DNA of 64,000 bases, from assembly GCA_045599005.1 (NCBI GenBank), contig JAZRVF010000020.1, positions 62,001 to 126,000 of the forward strand, in the 5' to 3' direction. Positions 58,517 through 64,000 of this stretch are shown piece after piece. A program made the translations under genes and the position numbers. Source of the stretch: Treponema_I sp045599005 (GTDB lineage: Bacteria; Spirochaetota; Spirochaetia; Treponematales; Treponemataceae). The notes beneath the pieces are model-generated. The model saw only the letters and a list, made by a program, of their open reading frames with translations. It did not search any database and was not told the DNA's origin. Numbering within the stretch: the first letter of the stretch is position 1; each line of letters begins with the position of its first letter.

Positions 58517-59539
58517 ATGCACATTCCAGAAAACTATCTGTCCCCGGTAACCTGCGCTGTCCTGACAGGCGCAATGGTTCCAGTATGGATTCACGCTGTG
58601 AAAAACGTGAAAAAAGAACTGCCGAAAGAGAAGATCGCAATGATCGGTGTCGGCGCTGCATTTTCATTCATCGGAATGATGTTCAACGTTCCCCTTCCAG
58701 GCGGAACAACCGGTCACGCTGTGGGCGGCACACTGATAGCCACTGTCTTGGGCCCGGATGCGGCCTGTCTTGCAGTGTCGGTGGCGCTGCTTATCCAGGC
58801 CCTTCTGTTCGGCGACGGAGGAATCCTTTCTTTCGGTGCAAACTGTTTCAACATGGCATTCGCAATGCCTTACATCGGTTACTTCCTTTTCCGGCTTATC
58901 ACAAAGGCTCTGTCAAAGGGCAAAGAACCGGCTCTTTCCCACAGACTGATCGGTGCCGGTGTGGGTGCCTACGCTGGAATCAATCTTGCCGCATTCCTGG
59001 CCGCCATTGAATTCGGCATCCAGCCCTATCTGTTTCATGACGCAGCCGGTCAGGCACTGTACTGTCCCTACGGACTCAATATCGCCATTCCTGCGATGAT
59101 GATCGGTCATCTTACAATTTTCGGACTGGCAGAAGTGATTTTCACAGTCGCTATCCTTGCCTTTATCCTGAAACTGTCTCCCTCATTGGTAAGTGCCGGA
59201 AGCGGAAACAGAGCCGGTAAAAAAGAACTGCTGCCTGTTGCCATTCTTCTTGCGGTGCTGGTTGCAGCTGTTCCGCTGGGTCTCATTGCGGAAGGAACCG
59301 CATGGGGTGAATGGGGCGCGGAAGAGATTTCCGAGGTTGAAAGCAATGGGATCGCACTTGGCTATACTCCCGCCGGACTTGAGAACGGCTGGGCTCTGGA
59401 AGCTCTGATTCCGGATTACAGCATGAACGGTGTGCCCGATGTTCCGGCCTACATTCTTTCTGCATTGATCGGAATTGCAATTCTTGTGATTCTGTTCCGT
59501 CTGGTCAGCAGTCTGAAAAAGGCTCCTGAAAAGAACTGA
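58517..59539 (+). CDS. Nickel ECF transporter, substrate-binding component with fused NikN-like part
   Basis: The membrane S component of a Ni2+/Co2+ energy-coupling factor transporter, 340 aa. The N-terminus MHIPENYLSP gives the amino group and His2 used to bind the metal (family knowledge for CbiM/NikM). About seven helices form the CbiM fold (GGTTGHAVGGTLIATVLGPDAA, FSFGANCFNMAFAMPYIGY). After residue about 235 an extra segment with two helices and a soluble loop (EWGAEEISEVESNGIALGY) fits the NikN/PDGLE-like extension, so this is NikMN. Nickel over cobalt is inferred from larB downstream. GGAG precedes the ATG. Confidence 0.88.
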   Translation: MHIPENYLSPVTCAVLTGAMVPVWIHAVKNVKKELPKEKIAMIGVGAAFSFIGMMFNVPLPGGTTGHAVGGTLIATVLGPDAACLAVSVALLIQALLFGDGGILSFGANCFNMAFAMPYIGYFLFRLITKALSKGKEPALSHRLIGAGVGAYAGINLAAFLAAIEFGIQPYLFHDAAGQALYCPYGLNIAIPAMMIGHLTIFGLAEVIFTVAILAFILKLSPSLVSAGSGNRAGKKELLPVAILLAVLVAAVPLGLIAEGTAWGEWGAEEISEVESNGIALGYTPAGLENGWALEALIPDYSMNGVPDVPAYILSALIGIAILVILFRLVSSLKKAPEKN

Positions 59540-59544
59540 TTTTT

Positions 59545-60345
59545 ATGACACAGAAAACAGAGATTCTGATTCCTGAATGGATGATGACACAGAACAGTTA
59601 TTCTCCAAGAAAGGACAGAGAGGGATTTCTTTCCAGGACTCTGCTCGGCATACTGAAACTTTTCAGGCATTTCCACGTGGAGAAAAACGAAAAGCTGAGT
59701 CAGGTGAGGGCAGGATTCAGGACACTGCTTGTTATCGGAATCATTGTCCTGACCTCTCTTTCCCGGAATCCTGTTTTCTGCGGTGCTGTTGCGGCAGGTT
59801 TTCTTCTGTACCTGAGTTCCTCAAAGATTGATGTTCTTAAACGGACTCTGGGAACAGCAGTTTCTGCCGCTTTCTTTACAGCCCTTATAATGCTGCCCGC
59901 TTTCCTGCTGTATAAATCAGATTCAATCATTACAATCACGGGAAAAGTTTTTCTATCAACGGGGATTGTCTCCCTTTATGCACAGATCACGCCCTGGAAC
60001 AAGATCACAGGAGCATTGCGCTTTGTAAAAATCCCGGAGTTTATTATTTTCATCCTGGACCTGACAATTCATTACATCCTGATTCTTGGAAACTGTGCCT
60101 ATGAAATGCTTTCCGCGCTTAAATTAAGAAGTGTGGGCAGAAATATGAACAAACAGGGCAGTTTTTCAGGAATCCTTGGCTCTGTATTCCTTAAGTCAAT
60201 CGAGATAACAAAAGAAACCCAGGAAGCTATGGAATGCAGACTTTTTGACGGATCCTACAGATTCTCAGAAACCAGGATCCGCGGGACGGATTTTTTACCG
60301 CTTCTGATACTGGTTCTCTATCTTGGACTTTTTATAATATGCTGA
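59545..60345 (+). CDS. ECF transporter transmembrane (T) component
   Basis: A 266-aa CbiQ/NikQ-like protein with about six hydrophobic segments. EF/LRS motifs in ALKLRSVGRN (residue about 190) and MECRLFDGSYRF are the two coupling helices' Ala-Arg-Gly-like signatures that contact the ATPase, both in slightly altered form. It starts 5 bp after nikM. The first 35 residues are polar and not membrane embedded. Part of the nickel operon. Confidence 0.87.
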   Translation: MTQKTEILIPEWMMTQNSYSPRKDREGFLSRTLLGILKLFRHFHVEKNEKLSQVRAGFRTLLVIGIIVLTSLSRNPVFCGAVAAGFLLYLSSSKIDVLKRTLGTAVSAAFFTALIMLPAFLLYKSDSIITITGKVFLSTGIVSLYAQITPWNKITGALRFVKIPEFIIFILDLTIHYILILGNCAYEMLSALKLRSVGRNMNKQGSFSGILGSVFLKSIEITKETQEAMECRLFDGSYRFSETRIRGTDFLPLLILVLYLGLFIIC

Positions 60346-60447
60346 ATGTGGAATAAATACTGGAGAGTTTACAATTCCGAAAGAACTTCCAGAATTTGCA
60401 GTTGCACAGAAACTTCACATTCAGCCTTTAATTTAACCGGAGAAAAT

Positions 60448-61125
60448 ATGGCTTACATCAGACTTGAGAACATTTCCTACAGTTACGAAGATTCTGTCGC
60501 GCTGAAAGATGTTTCGCTGGAGATAAACAGAGGTGAATGTGTCGGCTTTGAAGGCGATAACGGCTCTGGAAAAACCACTCTGATCAAACTGCTTAACGGA
60601 CTGATTTTTCCTTCTTCCGGCACTTTTTATTTTGAAGACAGAGAGATCTCACATAAAACAATGAAAAAGGAACTTTTTGCGAAAGAATTCCATCAGAAAA
60701 TCGGGTATGTCTTTCAGAATCCGGAAAATCAGCTTTTCTGCGGCAGTGTTGCTGAGGAGATTGCCTTCGGTCCGCGGCAGATGGGTCTGCCTGAAGAGGA
60801 AGTGCAGAAAAGGACTTCCGATGTTATGGAACTTTTCGGAATCGGGCATCTGGAAAACCGGGCACCCTATCACTTAAGCGGCGGAGAGAAGAAGAAGACT
60901 GCTCTGGCCTGTGTGCTTTCTATGAATCCTGATGTGCTTGTCCTTGATGAACCGATGAACGGTCTGGACAGAAAATCACGGGAAAAACTTCTGCAGATTC
61001 TGCTTGCATTGAAGGCTGCAGGAAAAACACTGATCATTGCCACTCATGATGAGGTGCTTCTGAATCAGCTTTCTGACAGAATCATTGAATTTAACGAGGA
61101 TCACACTATAAAGAGTTTTATGTAA
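60448..61125 (+). CDS. ECF transporter ATP-binding component
   Basis: The energising ATPase of the nickel importer, 225 aa. Walker A GDNGSGKTT, Q-loop YVFQNPENQLFCGSVAEEIAFG (a CbiO hallmark), signature LSGGEKKKTALACVL, Walker B VLVLDEPMNGLD with catalytic Glu, H-loop ATHDE. The upstream frame is open to 60346 directly after the T component, but CGGAG before ATG 60448 and the match to CbiO starts support the shorter form. It is shorter than CbiO (about 270) because the C-terminal regulatory part is missing. Confidence 0.9.
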   Translation: MAYIRLENISYSYEDSVALKDVSLEINRGECVGFEGDNGSGKTTLIKLLNGLIFPSSGTFYFEDREISHKTMKKELFAKEFHQKIGYVFQNPENQLFCGSVAEEIAFGPRQMGLPEEEVQKRTSDVMELFGIGHLENRAPYHLSGGEKKKTALACVLSMNPDVLVLDEPMNGLDRKSREKLLQILLALKAAGKTLIIATHDEVLLNQLSDRIIEFNEDHTIKSFM

Positions 61126-61148
61126 CAGGATGTTACAGGGAGCAGAAA

Positions 61149-61904
61149 ATGAACAAGACAGAACTTCTGGCGTTACTGAAGGATTATAAGGAAGGGAAAA
61201 TTTCAGAAGATGAGATTGTCCTTAAGATGAAAGCCGCTCCTTTTGAGGATTTAGGTTTTGCAAAGGTTGACCATCATAGGGCGATCCGGCAGGGAATTGC
61301 TGAGGTGATCTACGGCGCCGGAAAAACTCCTGAACAGATTTTAAAGATAACGGATTCTGCCAGAAATGCGGGGCAGAAAACAGTTTTAATCACAAGAATG
61401 AAGCCTGAGGCAGCGGATCTGATGAAGAAAAACTTTGGGGATGATTTTTCCTACGATGAGCTGAGTCGCATCGGTATCTGCGGGAAAATTCCCGTGCCTG
61501 ACGGGCTGGGGAAAATTGCAGTTGTGACCGGGGGAACAAGCGACCTGTATGCGGCGGAAGAAGCGGCGAAAACCTGTGAGGCTTTTGGCAATGAGGTTGT
61601 GCGTGTCTATGATGCGGGAGTTGCGGGACTTCACCGTCTGCTCTCTAATCTTGACGTTCTGATGACAGCCCGGGTTGTGATTGCTGTGGCTGGCATGGAA
61701 GGTGCTCTTGCAAGTGTTGTGGGCGGGCTTGTTGACTGCCCGGTTATTGCAGTTCCTACCAGTGTGGGTTACGGCGCAAGTTTCGGCGGACTTTCAGCGC
61801 TGCTTTCAATGCTGAACAGCTGTGCCAGCGGTGTAAGTGTGGTGAACATTGACAACGGTTTTGGCGCTGCCTATCAGGCCAGTATGATCAACCACATGCG
61901 ATAA
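61149..61904 (+). CDS. larB: Nickel-pincer cofactor biosynthesis carboxylase
   Basis: LarB carboxylates and hydrolyses nicotinic acid adenine dinucleotide to make the pyridinium dicarboxylate precursor of the nickel-pincer nucleotide used by lactate racemase-type enzymes. The 251-aa protein has the N-terminal LarB region (LGFAKVDHHRAIRQGIAEVIYG) and the PurE-like C-terminal domain (VTGGTSDLYAAEEAAKTCEAFG, DAGVAGLHRLL, AGMEGALASVVGGLVDCPVIAVPTSVGYGASFGG). Its place after a nickel importer is strong support. larC, larE and larA are not in the window. CAGGG-type SD. Confidence 0.93.
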   Translation: MNKTELLALLKDYKEGKISEDEIVLKMKAAPFEDLGFAKVDHHRAIRQGIAEVIYGAGKTPEQILKITDSARNAGQKTVLITRMKPEAADLMKKNFGDDFSYDELSRIGICGKIPVPDGLGKIAVVTGGTSDLYAAEEAAKTCEAFGNEVVRVYDAGVAGLHRLLSNLDVLMTARVVIAVAGMEGALASVVGGLVDCPVIAVPTSVGYGASFGGLSALLSMLNSCASGVSVVNIDNGFGAAYQASMINHMR

Positions 61905-61964
61905 AGCGGATCATTCTTTTCCGGTCAGATGCAGAACCTGATACGAGACCGGTTTATGACTTTT

Positions 61965-62005
61965 TGTCGTATATACTTGACATTTTGCTATCTGTGTATT
62001 ACATT
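61965..62005 (+). promoter_or_regulatory. Promoter and operator of the membrane protein/XRE pair
   Basis: TTGACA (61977-61982), 17-bp spacer, TACATT (62000-62005). TGTCgtatatacttGACA (61965-61982) is a palindrome covering the -35, with a GTATATAC centre; a likely site for the XRE protein encoded downstream. Confidence 0.55.
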
Positions 62006-62093
62006 CAGACTGTCTTCAGCGGAAACTGTTTTCCGCAGTGATTCTCGTCATCCATGGCTCGCGCTTGCCGCGGGGGCTTTAAAGGAGAAGGAT

Positions 62094-62594
62094 ATGTCAG
62101 ATATCAGGTTTTTTATTGTATTGGTCGCAGTTCTTGCAGCTGCTGCTGTGGGGCTTTTTGTGTTTGAGAAAAAGACAAAGACAGAAGGCGCGGATGAACG
62201 TCAGATTCTTGAAATGCTCAGATCCTACACAATGGGATTTTTTCTTCTGATCTGCTTCAATTTAATCAGTTTTCTGGGGATTTATTATCTCAAGCCATCT
62301 TTTCACACAGAAATACTGTTTCCGGTTGCAATCGCACTGGCAGTTACCTGCGCTTTTGAAAGAGAGATCATCAAAGGGAACTTTACCGCGGGAAAATTCA
62401 TGTCGGCAAAAAATGCAGTCATAATCTTTACAGTGGCAGTTGCCGCCATAGACTTCAGGTTTATCACCGCTTACCGGAAAACTCATGGAATCGAGAACCT
62501 GATCATGGCTTCAACTTTTACACTCTGCTATTTCATCTGTATAATTACTGCAGTGATCAGAAAGTTCACGGCAAAACCGGACAGCGAGGAATAA
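62094..62594 (+). CDS. Small integral membrane protein, partner of an XRE regulator
   Basis: A 166-aa protein with four hydrophobic helices (about 5-25, 45-68, 72-90, 105-125 and a possible fifth near 140-158) and a short DERQ motif (ADERQILEML) after the first helix, as in DUF2178-type membrane proteins. Such genes usually pair with a 65-aa helix-turn-helix gene. The frame is open to 61929 but AAGGAG before ATG 62094 fixes the start. Its stop overlaps the XRE ATG (TAATG). The function is unknown. Confidence 0.8.
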   Translation: MSDIRFFIVLVAVLAAAAVGLFVFEKKTKTEGADERQILEMLRSYTMGFFLLICFNLISFLGIYYLKPSFHTEILFPVAIALAVTCAFEREIIKGNFTAGKFMSAKNAVIIFTVAVAAIDFRFITAYRKTHGIENLIMASTFTLCYFICIITAVIRKFTAKPDSEE

Positions 62595-62788
62595 TGAAAA
62601 ACCTGAAACTTAAAGCGGCCAGAGCGTTAAAAGATATGTCTCAGGATGAGCTGGCCAAAAAAGTGGATGTTTCCCGTCAGACAATAAATGCGATTGAAAA
62701 CGGCGATTACAATCCCACGATAAACCTGTGCATTGCAATCTGCAGGGCGCTGGACGTCACCTTGAACGATCTGTTCTGGGGTGAGTAA
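62594..62788 (+). CDS. XRE-family regulator (64 aa)
   Basis: A single helix-turn-helix domain: ARALKDMSQDELAKKVDVSRQTINAIENGDYNPTINLCIAICRALDVTLNDLFW, the minimal Cro/C1 (YgzD/YozG-like) type. It is translated from a TAATG overlap with the membrane protein, a common gene pair in which the regulator represses the operon. The upstream palindrome at 61965 is its likely target. A terminator follows. Confidence 0.93.
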   Translation: MKNLKLKAARALKDMSQDELAKKVDVSRQTINAIENGDYNPTINLCIAICRALDVTLNDLFWGE

Positions 62789-62809
62789 ACACCGGCATCG
62801 GATGAGCGG

Positions 62810-62850
62810 ACAGTGTCAGTCCCGGAAACTGCGGGGCCGACACTGTTTTT
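62810..62850 (+). terminator. Terminator after the XRE gene
   Basis: ACAGTGTC (62810-62817) pairs with GACACTGT (62839-62846), then five T in all. Confidence 0.8.
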
Positions 62851-62896
62851 CCAACCAGGCCAGTCAGTTCTGACCGGGATTTATAAAGTGAGATTA

Positions 62897-63247
62897 TTAT
62901 TCGCTATCAACTGAACCGGCGCCCCAGGGAGAACCGGTTGCGGAACCGCTGTAATAAACTGTGATTATACCGGAGAAAGCGCAGTTTCCGATGACAGTCA
63001 CAGTGACTGGAACACTGATTTCTGTCAGTTTTATGCAGCCGGAGAAAGCTTTTTCCTCGATTGTTGTAAGACCATAATAGAGTGTTACCGTGGCAAGGTT
63101 GACACAGTTTTCAAAAGCTCCGTAACCGATTGTTTTCACAGATTCAGGGATTTCTACGGATGCAAGTTTTCCGCAGCTGCTGAACACATAGGAATCAATT
63201 TCCCTTAAACTGCAGTTATTTTCGCTGTCTGTAACTCCGGGATAATA
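62897..63247 (-). pseudogene. Fragment of a BspA-like leucine-rich-repeat surface protein
   Basis: The minus-strand frame reads LREIDSYVFSSCGKL, VEIPESVKTIGYGAFENC, TTIEEKAFSGC and ISVPVTVTVIGNCAFSG, which are LRR_5 (BspA, TpLRR) repeats of about 23 residues. It ends at a stop (62897) after GSPWGAGSVDSE. The frame continues upstream of the first possible start (GTG 63187) in recognisable LRR sequence to an in-frame stop at 63248, with no start, signal peptide or SD. It is most simply the 3' remnant of a longer surface-protein gene. Confidence 0.75.
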
Positions 63248-63254
63248 CTATCTG

Positions 63255-63377
63255 CTAAAGCAATTTCAGTTCAGGTTTTAGCGCTTGAATAAGTTTAAAA
63301 TGATTATCATTTGTCCAGACAAAACAGTCATTTTTAATTGCCAGATAAGCAATCATTCCTATCTCACAGCTTGTGGA
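63255..63377 (-). pseudogene. C-terminal fragment of a PIN-domain (VapC-like) protein
   Basis: The minus strand encodes SCEIGMIAYLAIKNDCFVWT followed by NDNHFKLIQALKP and a stop at 63255. The pattern (acidic residue)-x2-IA-x-LA...WTxDxHF is the C-terminal end of PIN toxins. In-frame stop TAG at 63378-63380 and lack of the first two acidic motifs make it a remnant. No antitoxin is seen. Confidence 0.5.
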
Positions 63378-63468
63378 CTACATGTACAGTGTCTGCAGAC
63401 GTGAGAACTGGCGCATAAACTATTCAAACTGCCTCTGCGTGCTTTCACAGCTTGAATCGGATCTTTAG
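63376..63468 (+). pseudogene. Unidentified short coding remnant
   Basis: A plus-strand frame reads DYMYSVCRRENWRINYSNCL and closes with VLSQLESDL and TAG at 63468; it is open a few codons further upstream and has no start. The amino acid composition looks protein-like, but I do not recognise it. It overlaps the end of the PIN-like remnant. Confidence 0.25.
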
Positions 63469-63497
63469 GTTATGGGCGCTTCAAGAATGCCCGGATG

Positions 63498-63527
63498 TTG
63501 TGCACTGACGGAAAAACTGTGTACAAT
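63498..63527 (+). promoter_or_regulatory. Promoter of the HipA-like gene
   Basis: TTGTGC (63498-63503), 18-bp spacer, TACAAT (63522-63527). AGAGGA precedes the ATG at 63551. Confidence 0.55.
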
Positions 63528-63550
63528 AAGACGGAGAGGAAAAGAGGAAA

Positions 63551-64000
63551 ATGGAAGAAATCCTGTATCATAAAAACATACCTGTTCTTTCGTTTGAGGT
63601 TGATGAAGATTTTTTCATTACCGGAATTAACGAGGTTTTTTCAGAATCCCATGTTCCCGTAGGAATCCTTGATTCTTATTCTGAGAAACCTCTCTCTGCT
63701 TTAAGATCATGGTGGGCAAACAGAGCAATACCGGCAAGCAGAAAATATCTGAGGGAAACTCTCGAAGTCCTTCATGTCAGAACATCCCAGGAACTTCTTT
63801 CAAAATGTCACGGTCTGAGTCTGAGTGATCATTACTGGGTTGGAAATTCCGGAACATCAGGAAGCGTAACCCTTGAATGGAAAGACATAAATTTCTTTGA
63901 CAATGACTTCTCTGAGGAAATCGGAAAAATCCTTACCGGAAATTTTGGGCCTGTTGATATTGGAAGCATAAGTTTTGTATCTCCGGATGCATCTGTTGAC
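63551..64000 (+). CDS. HipA-like kinase family protein, N-terminal part
   Basis: The gene runs off the right edge after 150 codons. It begins MEEILYHKNIPVLSFEVD and contains HVPVGILDS, LRSWWANRAIPASRKYLRE, LLSKCHGLSLSDHYWV and DINFFDNDFSEEIGKIL, the N-terminal pattern of the HipA-like Ser/Thr kinase proteins often found on phage and mobile DNA in Firmicutes and treponemes. The kinase motifs lie outside. Position after a run of gene remnants suggests acquired DNA. Confidence 0.7.
   Translation, partial: MEEILYHKNIPVLSFEVDEDFFITGINEVFSESHVPVGILDSYSEKPLSALRSWWANRAIPASRKYLRETLEVLHVRTSQELLSKCHGLSLSDHYWVGNSGTSGSVTLEWKDINFFDNDFSEEIGKILTGNFGPVDIGSISFVSPDASVD

Noticed and set aside
1..64000. tRNA, rRNA or insertion sequences
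   Set aside because: I scanned the intergenic stretches for tRNA T-arm and acceptor patterns and for transposase-like frames and found none I could support; a tRNAscan or Infernal run would be decisive.

Overview
The window looks like a chromosomal segment of a host-associated Treponema (Spirochaetes). This rests on the exported proteins with short treponeme-type leaders ending AGGKKE, relaxed spirochaetal lipoboxes, a FlgM-like protein after rsmI, many stand-alone signalling fusions, mid-40s G+C by eye, and a plant-polysaccharide/glycogen gene set (GH67 alpha-glucuronidase, SASA-type acetylesterase, GH18, GlgX, GlgP). The genus is an inference. I saw no rRNA, tRNA, IS element or CRISPR array.

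Layout. 1-974: pyrB and the first codons of pyrI (minus). 1055-11346: purD, a YesM/YesN-type two-component pair, a HAD phosphatase, two MATE exporters, an SDR dehydrogenase, a lipoprotein and a phosphoesterase. 11465-16211: glgX and glgP. 16535-18421: an EamA permease and an amino-acid-binding protein whose two halves are in swapped (circularly permuted) order, behind a structured leader. 18636-22735: an operon of an exported beta-barrel-like protein, a VTC-type polyphosphate polymerase domain, a DUF4956 membrane protein and a CotH-kinase lipoprotein. This is my best candidate for an undescribed system. 22810-33437: SASA esterase, lipoprotein, heterodimeric ABC exporter, Cthe_2159-like lipoprotein and GH67. 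33410-38171 (minus): metK-nth-DTW and a LacI-like sensor kinase. 38498-47521: stand-alone CBM48 protein, a receiver/ATPase/cNMP fusion, a third MATE, ddl, murD, rsmI, flgM, a degenerate Fe-ADH and a SpoU methylase. 47534-53108 (minus): GHKL-HDOD fusion, GH18 lipoprotein, membrane-anchored esterase and HD hydrolase, with REP-like repeats around the last. 53468-57637: acyl-CoA synthetase, three exported proteins and a divergent XRE regulator. 57977-61904: nickel locus (DUF3842, NikMN, NikQ, NikO, LarB). 62094-64000: membrane protein/XRE pair, gene remnants and a HipA-like partial gene.

How the genes work together. GlgX, GlgP and the CBM48 protein fit glycogen turnover; GH67 and the SASA esterase fit debranching of glucuronoxylan. 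The nickel ECF transporter with LarB points to nickel supply for the nickel-pincer cofactor. A cross-cutting feature is that several genes (purD, 9775, 22810, 31428, the minus-strand gene starting at 35548, possibly rsmI) have a -10 hexamer ending exactly 6 nt before the start codon, so their mRNAs are probably leaderless.
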